From Aphelidium insulamus (lineage: Eukaryota; Aphelidiomycota; Aphelidea; Aphelidiaceae), in the NCBI GenBank assembly GCA_036784855.1, contig JAZDSV010000052.1, positions 26,568 to 90,567 of the forward strand: a stretch of DNA of 64,000 bases, written 5' to 3'. Positions 1 through 12,088 of this stretch are shown piece after piece. Under the pieces are notes generated by a model that worked only from the letters and a program-made list of their open reading frames with translations, had not been told where the DNA came from and did no database searches. Made by a program: the position numbers and the translations under genes. Position 1 is the first letter of the stretch; each line of letters starts with the position of its first letter.

Positions 1-2207
1 GCTGGCAATAAATTTTCCGCGACGCCGTTTTTCTTGCAAAATCTTTTCGGTGGTGGCGGAATTTTTAAACTTGCTGCTGGTGGGATCCAGCGAATACTGC
101 GGAGAGGTGAACAGCGACTCGAAGCGCTTGTCCTCCACATCCACCATGAATGAGTCTTGCACAGCACCGTCATCGTGCAACAAATTCTTTTTCTTGCCAT
201 CCTTCTTCTTCTTCTTGTGCTTCTTTTTGGAAGCCTTTTCAATTTCCTCCATGTCAAAGTGGCACTTGGATACAGTGCCCTCGTCCATGAGCAACAGTTC
301 CAATTCCGCCGTATCTGCTGCGCCTTCTTCAGCATTGCTTTCTCCTTTGCCTTCTTACATTAAATAAAACTTTATCATTAGATATAATAAAATTAGATTT
401 ACCGTCTTTAATGCGCCATGACTTGCGTTCCGTGGACTGTGCGGGTACTGGTGCAAAGTCTTCATTGTCAAAGGCATCACGAAAGAACGGATCATCCAAC
501 TCGGCATGCTCATCTCCAGATGATACCAGCTCACTGCTGGCAGCCAATTCGTTCTTGCCGCCGCTCTTTTTCTCCTTGGCCGCAAGCTTCTTGCTCTTCT
601 TGTGCTTTTCCTTCTTTTCGCGCAAGTACCGCTCGAAAACCGTCTCGCTTTCCTGTTCTTGACGCGCTTGCTTCATCTCCAACATTTTGTTGGCCTTTTC
701 GCTCAGACCCGGTGCAAACGTGATTTCCATTTGCTGATCCACATCATCGTGCACTCCCTCTGCGTCATCATCGCTGTCTTGCCCGGCATCAGCCAACAGC
801 GCGCGGTATTTTTCCCTCTGCTGCTCCCCATCACTTCCAGAGTCGTCCACGTCCGATGCCAGGTACGCGTCAAAGTCCATCGATTTCAAGTCATCCTTGG
901 TGAACTTGCGCCGCGTTACCTTTGACCGATCCGGATCGTCATTGTCCCAGGTGAGCTTGACGCCGGACTGCTGCAGCGCGGCCGTCACAAACTCACGCGG
1001 CTCAAAACCGGGCACAATCTCGGTGGCACGCTCCTTGAGCACATCAGCCACGTCGTCAAACGTCATCTGGTCGGGGATGTATCGCAGGTCGATGGTCAGC
1101 GAGGTGTGTTCGTACTCGGTGCCGTCGCACTGGTCATAAATGTGCTTGGCGGTGCGCATCGAGTCACACTCCACCACGGCATAGTAGTAGCGCAAGCGCT
1201 CCAGTTGATAGCGTCGGAGACTCTCTTGTGCCAGTTGCGAGTCATTTCCTTCGCCGTCCTGGTCGCCAAACAAGTCGCCAGTATCCGGTTCACTGCCGCT
1301 GGCTTCCTTACTGCCGTCGTCAGAGTCCTCGGCTATATCATCATCATGGGCACCTGATGGTGACAATGCTTTTGTACGCGGCTGAAATATCTCGGCTGGT
1401 GGCCCTTCACGCTGCTCGCGTTCCAGGCGCTCCCGGCCAAACTCGGACGGATAAATCGCGACACTGCGCACCACGCCACCCTTTGGCTTGAACGCGTCAA
1501 AGAGCTGCAGCAGCGCCATCGCCGACACATTGTCCCAGTCCATGTTGACCACGGCGAAGCGACGAGTGGGCCTGCCGTGTGGCACCGGTGTCGAGTGCAG
1601 CACGGTCTCCTCCAAGTCGGCCGCAGACGAAGCAGTGCCGCCGTTGGTTGCCGTCTTCTTGCCGAGCTGCGTGACAGTAGTAGATGCGTCCTTGTTGTCA
1701 ACATCGCTCAGTTCCTCGCCGCCCGACACTTCTGTCTCCTGCTCAGACTCATCCGATGACTCCACGTCCACTTTGCCACGAGCATAGTCACGAAAGTCGG
1801 TGGCGACATCATCGACGACATCGCTGCCATCAGCACTCTGGCTGTCTGCATTATTGTCGTCGTTGGCAGGCTCGTCCAGGGAGTAAAATTTTTTCAAATC
1901 TACGCGCCGCTTGGGATCGCCTGCAGCACCGGCCGAGTGTGCCGGCCGTCCGTACTTGTCCACCACGGCACCTACATAGACACGTATGGGCGTATGGGCA
2001 TATATACGTGCGATACATGTAATACCACGTACGAGAATTGCCATCAAAGGCCTTGCTGCCGAGCATGTGGGCAAACCGCGAGTCGATCTTGACGGCCGTG
2101 TCGCGCTTCTTCGGCCGGATGAAGCGCGGGTCGCGCTGGATAGCGCTGAATCGTTCATCGGCGATGCCGGTGGACGCCGCGGTGCTCGTGGCGCGCTTTT
2201 CCTTCAT
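1..2207 (-). CDS. ESF1: ESF1-like 18S rRNA processing factor (3' end cut by window)
   Basis: Nucleolar protein needed for early pre-18S rRNA processing in the small-subunit processome (known role of the family). Exons on the minus strand are 2033-2207, 403-1971 and 1-353; the coding region runs off the left edge. The N-terminus has the family pattern DPRFIRPKKRDTAVKIDSRF. A central RRM-like segment contains FAVVNMDWDNVSAMAL and, further on, LERLRYYYAVVECDS. Acidic and Lys-rich tracts follow. The last visible exon carries the NUC153 motif (DKRFESLFTSPQYSLDPTSS). The start at 2207 is the first ATG in frame and fits the family N-terminus. Both introns are GT-AG (61 and 49 nt) and keep the frame. 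Confidence in identity is high; only the extreme C-terminus is missing. Confidence 0.93.
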
Positions 2208-2789
2208 TTATAATTTTCTGTTGATTTTTTTTGTGATTATCCTTTCATTGTTCCATTGGTTCATTCGTCATTCTCATTTCTTCTTTCTGCCTTCTTCGTT
2301 CCTCATCTACATGCAAACAGGTGTCAATAGAAGTACATACCACACCATACCTGTTGAATAAGGAATGAATTGCAGACACATGCAATACGGCAGTCAGTAT
2401 CATGCGCTGCTTATAAATGCTGTGTTTTGGGGTGAAGAGAATATCGGTAAACATATGAATTGGTAGTGCTGATAAGGTTCATATTGATCATTGAATAGCA
2501 GAAACTCATAACACTGCATGCCACATATATTTTGGTAACGTTTCATGCGGTGAACACGTCTCTATGCTTCAGTATACACCATAAAAGTCGTGACATTTCA
2601 ATTTAATATTAAAAAACGGTGTAATATCTTGAAAATTTAATGATCAACTTGAAAATCTATATTTTGTCACTTTCAACTTGAAACTTGAAAATCTGCCGAA
2701 TTTCCTGTGCAGCAATGGTGTATGGGCCAAAAAATTCCATCAAATTCATCATCTGTATTACTCTATTTACAACATTGAATACAACATTG
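2208..2789. other. Intergenic, AT-rich, no gene seen
   Basis: This lies upstream of ESF1 and downstream of the next minus-strand gene. No convincing coding sequence is visible. The stretch around 2600-2700 is AT-rich and carries a small imperfect repeat built on CAACTTGAAA and CTTGAAAATCT. Confidence 0.6.
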
Positions 2790-3635
2790 TCAGCTGTATG
2801 AGGCCAGTGCCGTCTTTATCATTGCGGCCAGCTCTGTCAGCTCATCCGCTACTGCACAGCATTATTATAACTACTGTGTGTATCGCTAGACACCTACCAC
2901 ATGTAGTGGCAAGCTCGAGCCACTCATCGGCAGCTTGTGCAGCATTCATGTCACCTGTACGCACACTGTTGTACACATTCACTTTAGCATGGAAGCTGTA
3001 CCGGAGAATGTGAAATGGAGAAAGTAATCCAATATCCAATAATTAACTGTACTTACTCGCGCTCCAACAATTCTACCAGCGCATCATAGACAGCCACGGC
3101 AAACTGGGCAACCAGGGCTTTGTCCGGCTTGTCTAATGCTCACATTACGATAGTCAAGGCGACAACAGCGCTGCTTACTGTGTGCGATATTCCACTGCAA
3201 ATCTTTCAGGGCGCGGTTCAATTGCCCCCTTGCCTTACACAAGGCTCCCTCGCGCGCCTCGGCATCACTGATAATCAAGTCAGCTATTACATAGCACACA
3301 CACACACTGCAATTCACGTGCATGATATCACCAACACGGCGCACCATGCGGTCCACATATCGTGCCTGCTTGCCCAGCACCGACTCACGCTCCATGACAC
3401 GCGGTCTTGGTAAATTGTACGGCGTGTCCTTGTCGACATCAGCTTCGGCATAATTATCAAGGCCCGCGGCGAACGTCGACATCTGCAGCTGAACATTGGC
3501 TACGGAGTCCCAGTAGGGCGTGCATCCCGTGCACATGTGCTGTTGATATGCGCTGTGTAGTTTAAGAGCCGTCTCCAGCGGCGCCAGATGGAGCCGTGTC
3601 TGGCCCGCGTTGTGCAGCGGGATTGGCGGCAACAT
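2790..3635 (-). CDS. Unknown helical protein, 210 aa, five exons
   Basis: Not recognised. The exon model is 3318-3635, 3179-3257, 3057-3132, 2898-2995 and 2790-2851, with introns of 46-61 nt. Every junction keeps one frame and gives a coherent helical protein ending ADELTELAAMIKTALASYS. The third to fifth exons read ALVAQFAVAVYDALVELLER and then DEWLELATTC, a pattern faintly like the helical C-terminus shared by SRA1 and Sec31; I would not assign function on this. The least certain junction is intron 1 (3258-3317), where the acceptor was picked to keep the frame. The start at 3635 directly follows a duplicated upstream block. There is no signal peptide or membrane segment. It may be a lineage-specific or fast-evolving subunit of a larger complex. 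Confidence 0.6.
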
Positions 3636-3643
3636 GGGGTTAA

Positions 3644-3862
3644 GTAATCAGGGATCGGTATGTCCATTATACGTATCGTCTGGCAGGGCGGCGCAAGCAG
3701 AATCACATTAATGCTTCTATGCGCTATGAATGAATTTGTCAGAACTGTTATCCGATCCGATAATGTAATCAGGGATCGGCATGTCCAGCATGGACTGGCA
3801 GGGCGGCCTTTTAGACTCACACTGAAGGCTTTATGCGCTATGAATGAATTTGTAAAACCGTT
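3644..3862. repeat. Tandem duplication upstream of the unknown 210-aa gene
   Basis: Two diverged copies of a block of about 100 bp start at 3644 and 3765. Both begin GTAATCAGGGATCGG and both contain CTGGCAGGGCGG and GCGCTATGAATGAATTTGT. The copies differ by substitutions and small indels. They sit immediately upstream of the minus-strand start codon at 3635, so they probably duplicate promoter or 5'UTR sequence. The rest of the gap up to 4070 holds no recognisable gene. Confidence 0.85.
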
Positions 3863-4070
3863 CTACGAGCCTTCTCTTGGTGTACATATGTAGTAGCGTG
3901 GGATGAACCAACACTCAAAAGTGGACGAAGCAATAACACCGCTGCAATACGAACGAGTGCAGTCAATGGCCACAGAGCTACATACAGGCTTGTACACGGC
4001 AGTTCAGTGATGTAAATGCCAGAACCAGAAGTTTAACAAGAAGAAGAAGAAAAAATCTGTTTCATGCCTG

Positions 4071-5474
4071 TCAAGCTGTCTCGGCTGCCGTTGACGGCGT
4101 GGGCACAGTTGCAGACGCCGAGACAGCAACTTGCTCCGTCTCGCTTTTGCCTTCTTGCTCGGCCTCCTTAGTGCCACCACCCGTGTGCCTCAGTGCCCAG
4201 TCCATGTGGCGCATGAGACGTAGTAGCAGTGCCAGTGCGTAGCGCACCACGGCCACGGCCACAATGCCCGCCAGTATCAGCAGCGACACGTCGGCCGGGT
4301 ACTTTTGCGGGTTGGCCTCGGCCTCACTGTAGCACAGGTAGAGCACCACCGCGCACTCCACCAGCGTCACCACCTCCATGAACGTGTTGGCCCAGTAGCC
4401 ACGCACCAGCTGCGCGATACTGGACTGCGCCGCGGTGAGCAGACGCGCCGTCGCGTTCGCCATTGTCGTAGTCGCCTTGCCCTCGGCCATCGAGTAGACG
4501 TAGCGCACCACCAGCATGACACCCACGATGTAAAAGAAGCGCAGCTCCAGCACCACGGCCGCCACAACCAGCACCGCGGCGTGCATCATCAGGTCCGCGT
4601 AGGCGAACAGTACCAGCGCTACGGCGGTGGCTGGGCGGATCACGTGCGTGGCCTCGGGGTCGGCGTCGGGCCGGCGCATCACGTAGCTGGCGCCCTTGAT
4701 CGTGGACATGCCAATGGTCTTGCCGGCTGCCATCAGTGACAGCGCGATGCACGTCAGCTGGAACACGTAGGAGCTGGGGTCGCGCAGGGATGCTTCGCTA
4801 GTGGTGTGCTGTGAGGTTCCATTGACATTGGTGGCGGCGGCGGCACCTCCGGCCAAACTAATGGTCGGTGTGGGCGTGCTCAGAAACGTGGCCGTGGCCG
4901 TGGCCGTGCTACTACTGTTGACGATCAGCGTGGTTGTGGCAGTGGCGGCGGGCACCAGCAACTGCTGCTTGATGATAATGTATGTCTGCAGCAGCAATTG
5001 GGGCACCGACTCCAGCACCACCTCCAGCAGTGCGCCATTCTCGAACGCGACCAAGCGCTGCTCGGCCGTGCGTTCACCGCGCAGTGCCGCTCCAAACAGC
5101 CACATCCAGTGCGCCTGCACCAGCGACAACACCGTGTACACTAGGCGATCTCTGTCGTGCACAATTCGCCACACCCACCATGCCGTGGCCTGCATGGGTC
5201 TATAAGTTCACTGCTACTACTACTACTACTACTACTATTCACGTAGTACATATGCAAGCAAGTCGATGCACGCACGTATACACAGACACAGTGTCTATGA
5301 CACACGCACCGCCGCAGACACAACGACAATGGCCAAACTCATCTTGAACCAGACGGGATCATTGCGGAGGGACGAGATGACCGCGTAGTCCGAGTACACG
5401 TCAAAGCACGACAGACCGCCGGTTACCGCGATCTTCGCCAAGAGTGCGAGCCGCTTGAGCGCGTCGCCGCCCAT
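4071..5474 (-). CDS. XK-related (XKR) membrane protein
   Basis: A polytopic membrane protein of the XK/XKR family, some of whose members are phospholipid scramblases. Exons are 5310-5474 and 4071-5189, giving 427 aa. Family hallmarks are the N-terminal FDVYSDYAVISSLRNDPVWF and the central block LLEVVLESVPQLLLQTYIII. Several hydrophobic helices follow (for example around AYADLMMHAAVLVVAAVVLE). The C-terminus is hydrophilic and charged. The 120-nt intron contains a TAC trinucleotide run and ends at CCCATGCAG; this acceptor restores the frame so that SAA joins ATAWWVW. The start at 5474 was chosen because it precedes the first conserved residues. A long poly-Thr/Ala loop is an odd insertion. XKR proteins are best known from animals, which hints at a holozoan-like source. 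Confidence 0.85.
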
Positions 5475-5614
5475 GTGGACTGGAGAACAATGTGGGTGTT
5501 GCCCGTTGCGTTGGCACTGTTTGTGGCCATTGTGTATTGGGTAGTTGTCAGGCAGCAGCACAAAGGCAAAAGAGTTCTCTGTTGGAGTATTGGTAATGAT
5601 GAAGTAAATATAAC

Positions 5615-8600
5615 TTATGCAACTTGGCATGGCGCCTCGGCGGAGCAGGAGCCCTCGATGATTGCAGATTGTACCACGAATTGGCTGCCACCCAGCTGGC
5701 AGTCGGTGAATTCTGCGGCGGCATTCGGCGCGACGATATAGTATGGCAGCCCTCGTCGGTCCCCGTTACCGCCAGCACCATCAGTGGCAATCTGCACAGC
5801 GCCGGGCACAGTGTCCGATATGCATTTTAGCTCGGTTGCATCCGGGTAAACTGCCACCAGGCGTACCACGCCCGACATGGAATTGCCGCGCACCAGTACC
5901 GTCAAGTGTTTTGTGCGTACTTGCTTGATATCTGGAATATGGAGTAAGACGGTGTAGGCAGGCTCACCGAGTGTAGATGCGCCGGCTATGTCAATGATGA
6001 GTCTGTCAGTGTCGTTGAGCCACCGCTGTCCATCAATGCGCACCACTCCGTATAGTGCAGTCGTAACGCGAACAACCAACCTATCCGTGCCGGCATTTAC
6101 AATCTGTGACTGTGAGATATTCGTTAGAGATGCCGGCAGCTGCATCAGTCTCTTGGCCGATTGTTGAAGGTCTTTGGCGGTTACATGTTCATATGTGATA
6201 CCGTGTGCCGAATCGTATACTGCCAGCGCACCGCCATAAGCAACAGTTACATCGCCGACGGCTGCTGTGTCTTGCACAGTCAGATTGCCGGCGGACTGAA
6301 TAGCGAAATTGCTCATTGTGCAATTATCGCTGCCAAAACTAATAGTCGTGTTTGCGATGCGAACCGAACCGGCTGAGGCGACCTAAAGAATTAAGAGGCT
6401 GATTGAATATGCCTTCAGAAGTCACTTGCCTGCGCGTCAAGTTGAGCGCTCGTTATTGCTGCACCTCCCAAGGTAAATATGCTGGTATGAGGTAGAATAT
6501 TAATTGCAGACATAATATTGTCGTCGGCCCACGAAATGTCGACAGTGGTGGAGATGGAGATGGCATTCGCGCACGAGTCCACCGCGGTCCATGTCCTCTC
6601 CACGCTAGCACAGTCGGAACAGTAGTTCACTGGCGATGCTTCAGTATCGGTTTGTGTGACAATTATTGGGGTGGAGTCGCAATCATCGGCAGCTGTTGGT
6701 GCCAACTGTCCATTCCAGTCTGCCAGTGACATGTCTTGTTTCTGCGGAATATTTTGCACAAAATACGGCGGCAATGTGTCCAACACGGACACGATCTATA
6801 TATCAGTTTGGTGATACTCCTATTTAGTAATTACTACCTGCTCATATGTTTCGCCAGAATTTCCACATGCATCCTCTGATGTCCAGCGGCGTCGCACTTC
6901 ACTGGAACGGCAGCCCTGTAATTGTAAGTATAAGCAGATTATCTAAAAGTACGTACAGAGGGGAATCGGGATGGAATTGCTTCCCGATGTTCATGTACCG
7001 TTGGCCACGGATCATTGTAGCACACATCCACGGCGATCACACTCTGTGCACTGGCCATGACATCGTCTATGCCAAACATGGCTGAACACTCGGCCACTAG
7101 TGTGGGTGGCGGCTTATAGGGGAACGTTGGGCCTTGCGTGTCTAGAATCGCGATCTCTTGCACGCGCCAGGTGGACTTGCCACAGAAATCCGTGACTGTC
7201 CAATTACGCTTTAAAACGTGTGAGCACACCCGGCCCGCAACAGCATCCACATAGTCAATGGTGGCGGCACCAGTCGTGCTGCACCCAGTTGATATCTCAA
7301 TCTGCGGCTCGTTCATGGCAACAGATGCCTGCGCCGAAAACTATGCCAGTAACATTAGCAACTTTAGATACTACTATGTATCACGCACCACGTAGAGACT
7401 GTCGGTTGTGCATTCCACGGCGCTGCTGCTTGGCAGTGACACAATTGTCGGCTCTTGGGATTTCCGGTGCACCATTAGAGGGATGACTTTTTGTCGCACA
7501 TCAGCAGACAGTTCCTTGTCGTCAAGTGACGCAACAAGAACGCCCGGTCCAATAGCGACTGTTGATGCCGCCACATTATATGCATTGATAGTCATTGACG
7601 GCAGGCGTATGGTGGCGTATTGCAGTGTGAACACATTCAGTACTTTGGCGGACAAATCGGCCGACAAGTAGCCGCGACTGAACCGCAAATCAACGGCGGT
7701 CGCCGCAGACATGTTCAAACTGTGCAGCAGCGGATACTTGTTTGTGAAGTCGATGAAGCGCGCCAATGCATTCACCAAGCGACCCGTGAAACTCACAAGC
7801 GCCTCCGAAACAATCAACAAGCCCTCGTAGGTGGCCAGCGCGCCTTGGGCAACTTGACATGCCAGCCAGCAGCTCGCGTCCACCACATACTTGATTACCT
7901 TGCAGGCAAAACTGAATATGGACCAGCTGCACATTGGCGGCACCCGTCCACAGGTAGCGTCAATGTTGGCGCACACAGATTGCCGCGTGGACTCGACCTG
8001 TCGTCGGGTCTCGTCCAGCTGGTTGGACACAGTGTCGAATGCGCCATTCGAATTGTTCAAGTACTGCGCCACCTGGCTCATCAGCGGCACAACGAACGTG
8101 TTGTGGAAATTCTCGTAGTTGACATTGACCGCGGCCTTGAGCTGGAACACGCGGCCCTGCAGACCCGGCAGCGCTGCAAACATGGTGAAGTTTACATTTA
8201 AGAACCCGATGGCGGTGAAGTCGGCGTGCAGCAGCATCTGGCCGCCGGCAATCTTGACCAGACCATAAACCTGGATCACCTTGTACACTTTGATGTAGCT
8301 CTCGGAATAGATCAGCAAGCTGGGTGCGTTCGAAACACCCACCGCGGCGTCCATAATGAACACTGGGCCAGAGTCTAGAGAGTTGTTTGAGCGCAACAGC
8401 AGCACCGCACCCTTGCCAAATGTCATTGGCTGTGCAGTGATGTTGACAAATACGCGCTCGTTTAGAGAATTGAGCGGCGTAACGGCAACTGTGGCCGCGA
8501 CTTGCACCACGTCCAAAAAATTGATATCGCCTCGCATAAGGAAGCCCGACTGAATCGTGTTGTCAGCGCCGGGCAAGATCTGCCGCTTGAATGCCAGCGA

Positions 8601-10598
8601 CAACTGCAATCCCTCCGGAAATCCCGTATCCTCCCAGACTGACTCGACCACGCTGGCGGGAACACGCAAGAACAGCCGCACAATACGGCCGACCGTGATG
8701 GGACTGAGTTTGCCGTAGAAGTAGTTGTTGACGGGATTCTGCACATCCACGCCCACATAACCCTCCACTGCCAGACAATTGGGGGCGGATGGCGCCGCAG
8801 TTGTAACAGCTCTTGTATCCGAATTAGACATTGCGGCCATCGTGTCGGTGAATAGAATCTGGCACTGCGATGGATCGCCGATCCAGATGGCGCCACCAAA
8901 GGCGAGGGAAGTCACAGACATCGCGGCAACGTTGACTTGCAGCGCCGCCACCAAGTTGCCAATACTCAGTACCGGTATGCCAAACGCACCGCTCCACACA
9001 CCCGACATCTGCATGTGCAGCGCCAGTCCACCCACTGCCGGCGTAATACCAATGTACGAATCGAACTGCAGCATCGGACCGTCCGTGACATTCAGCGTGA
9101 TGGTAGAGTGCAGCGTGGCAACGACGCCGCCATTTAGTGTCACATCCACGCTAAGTCCTGCCGAACGCAGCAACAACTCCACCGAACTGGACTCAATGCC
9201 CAGACGTACGAACCCGATCTGCGCACGCAATTGCACTTGATAGGAGCTGGACCGCGAGGCCACCAGCGTCACGCGATCCACGATCCCATTGAGGTCAAAC
9301 ACCTTGGTGAGCATGGCGCACAGCTGGTCATGGCCGCCGCTGAGCTGTTTGTCGGCACAGCTGGGCGGACCGATCTCTACCGCGAGAGTCGATCCGGAAT
9401 TAAGCGTCTGCCCGCCTTGAAACATTGGATACGAGTCGGCCGTGAATAGATTCTGGGGCTTCAGCGTGGCCGACGTCGACACGGGCACAATGTCCGCCGA
9501 TGCAATGTATAGCGCCGGTTTCGTCGTGGGCACATAGTCAAACACGGTCAAGTCGGCGCCGAGTGTGATGCCAACTATTTTCTGCAACAGCTGTTTCAAC
9601 GCGTCAGTGTTAAATGCCACGCCAAACACCTGGAAATCCGTCTGGCCGGCGATGCGAGACACGGCCACCTCCACGCCACTGCTGGACAACGGTTCCAGGT
9701 TGAACAGTACCGGCGACGCCTGAAAGTGGAACAAAAAACTTTCGGACGCCTGGCTGGCAGCATCGCGCCACACCACCGTGGTATTGACGCGGCGCAAACC
9801 CACACTGCCCAGACCCTCCAGCAGCGAGAAGCCCGGCTGATCCACAAACGTACTCCCACTGTCCAAGCCGGCAACAACATCTCGCAACAGTATCTCGTCA
9901 ATGTACGACTCAAGGCGCCAGTCACGCAAATTGTTATCGGCCGAGATACTGAGTGGCAGCAGAAACGAGGAGAATCGCCATTCCGCGCTACACACGAACC
10001 CAACATTGACCAGTGCGAGATTGTGGTTCTGTATGGCAGTGTCCACGCCATCCAGGTACACCGAACCTTGCAACTGGCCGCTCATCTGTAGATCACCAAT
10101 GACACCGTCCGCATTGACGAACAGCTGAAAGTCCACCGATATGCGTGATACCATATTAGTACGTGTGTTCCACTGCACGCGGATGGCGGTGATGGCATTT
10201 TGCACGATCTGAGCCGCGGTGGGGAATGTGGCCGGTGTGGAGAATGCCGACAGAGCCGGCGATACATTGTTCGCGTACACGGACTGCTGCACAAATGTCT
10301 GAACAGTGGCCACGTCTGTCGCGGAAATGTTGGCATTCAGCTGTTTGGTGTCGCGCTCATCGCCGCTCTGCAACCGAAAGTGGTCTGGATAATTGGCGGC
10401 ATTGTCGGCCTTGGGATTGCACAATGGCCAGATGTATGTGGTGTCAAAGTCCAGTGTGGCGCATGTGGCCGAACCACTTCTTCCACTGCTGTAGCGCGAT
10501 ACGCCGTGTGGCAGTCGACGTGTAACAGCAACAGCATGCGCGCTCAGCACTGCTATATATGCACTGCACCAAACACCGAGATGACTACACCACCACAT
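5615..10598 (-). CDS. Giant secreted protein with HYR/Ig-like repeats, 1,601 aa
   Basis: Exons are 7389-10598, 6957-7340, 6838-6915, 6430-6795 and 5615-6382. The first residues (MWWCSHLGVWCSAYIAVLSA) look like a signal peptide, which decided the start at 10598. The first 1,070 residues form an unrecognised beta-rich region with repeated L-x-G-x-V strands and a Cys-rich helical insert (CGRVPPMCSWSIFSFACKVI). Exons 2-4 carry HYR-type modules, recognisable by the strand pairs NWTVTDFCGKSTW, RRRWTSEDACGNS and RTWTAVDSCANAI, each followed or preceded by a V-x-D-T-x-P motif. The last exon has a different beta-rich domain and no membrane anchor. The fourth intron (6383-6429) starts with GC: CAG|GCAAGT. 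HYR domains occur in extracellular adhesion proteins, so a cell-surface or matrix role is inferred, not shown. Confidence 0.75.
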
Positions 10599-10875
10599 TG
10601 GTGTCTTGAGTGCCGAGGGTGTGGTTGCAGGGTCTACACACACACACAGGCACTGTATAAGCCCAGTGTTTAAACAGTGAGGCACAGACGACGAACAAAG
10701 CCCCTTACCCCTGACGGTTGTTACCAGGGAGGAACACGGACAGACACAAACACACAGCTGAACACTTTGCGACTCATCAAAAATTATTGTGTGTCGCGTC
10801 TGTTGCGTGACGTCCCTGCACACGTCACGGATTGCAAATATTCCTGTTTCAGACAGTATTGAAACCGCGCTCCCC
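10599..10875. promoter_or_regulatory. Divergent promoter region
   Basis: About 280 bp separate the start codons of the HYR protein (minus) and the next gene (plus), so the two must share this 5' region. It contains a CA-rich stretch near 10635. I see no clear core promoter motif. Confidence 0.5.
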
Positions 10876-11839
10876 ATGCTGATGGCGAAAATGTCGGGCC
10901 GGACGGCTGGACCGCACCACAAGCCAAGTAAACAAGCATCGGAACAGACCGCTTGCAATCCGCTAGAGATGTTTCAGCTAGAGGCCAGCAGACGAGTACG
11001 TGCACCATTTGCCATGTATAAGTTGTAGCTCAATAAGCCAGGCAAAGATACGCGCCTCCGCGACACACGAACACATTGGCTCTATCCCGCCAAAGCTTAG
11101 CATCGATGATCCAGCCACCCACGCAACGAATGTGCAACCAACTGGATTTCACCGCGAATACTTTAGCATCACCAGTGACATGTACAAATCTGCGTATGAT
11201 AACGAAGCCATATCCGAAGCAGATTTGAATGCCAACTCTATTGCGATGGACAGAATGGTAACGTAAGACACTCTTCACTCTCGGCAACTGACCTTGTAGT
11301 TGCTACAATTGTTTCGCCAATGTGTCCGTAGAGTCATAATTAAACATCGCTCTACATCGATATCTAAAGTGCGTTACAAGTTCCGTCCAGTTGAGGTAAG
11401 ATATTCTGGGCGTCGAATCCATTCTACAACTTTTTGTGGCTAGACGCCACAGACCAAAATTTTTGCGAAGCAGATGGAATTTGTACGAAAAGGACCGGAC
11501 CCGTATGCTCCTCTGGCCATTATGCCCCATTTCTGTGCAGACTCGCCTCTTGAAACAATGCAGCTACCAGATGTCAAATTTCCACGGTGCAATCCATCAT
11601 TTCCGGAACCTAGCTGCCGTGGCCGTCTGTCTATCAAGGTATTAACGGTGTAATTTAATTGCCGCTCATATGAATTGTAGCCTTTACCGGAGCATTTGTT
11701 CATGGACTATGCTGATGTTAATCTGCGGGAATCGTCCAGTTTCAATTTCTATCCATACATTCCAAAGTTTGGGGTCACACCCAGCGATCAGAATAGTAGG
11801 CCACGATCGGCAATTGTGGATAGGGTTCTGCACAAATGA
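10876..11839 (+). CDS. Unknown protein, 261 aa, five exons
   Basis: Not recognised with confidence. Exons are 10876-10995, 11042-11257, 11300-11395, 11444-11638 and 11681-11839; all introns are 42-48 nt, GT-AG and in phase 0, and one frame runs through. The protein is hydrophilic, with a basic region (LLQLFRQCVRRVIIKHR) followed by Pro- and aromatic-rich text such as PLPEHLFMDYADVNL and FNFYPYIPKFGV. This layout resembles linear-motif-rich axonemal proteins, but that is only an impression. In-frame ATGs at 10876, 10882 and 10891 are all possible starts; I took the first. There is no signal peptide. Confidence 0.65.
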
Positions 11840-12088
11840 GAAACACTATGACTACTACATAGTCGGAAGACACGTATTTACTGTAAGCCACTATAAAACA
11901 AAGGGAGATTGCATTTCAGAATTCAAAACTTATTTAACCATTATTCTTGAAGAATATCCAGCTTCGCAGCTTATCATCGCACCCGGAGCTACGGGCAATA
12001 GCTTGAATGTATCCATAGTTCCACTTGCAGCCGTTATTATGTGCCCATTTCACGATTTCGAGACTGTTTGCTTCGACTGCGTTGCAGA

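Noticed and set aside
3258-3317. Uninterrupted reading through the first intron of the 210-aa gene
   Set aside because: The read-through text is CSVCVCYVIADLI from a GT-rich stretch with intron-like ends; splicing gives a better helical protein, though the exact acceptor is uncertain.
4305-4739. Plus-strand open frame of 144 codons opposite the XK-related gene
   Set aside because: His/Arg-rich antisense shadow of a GC-rich coding exon.
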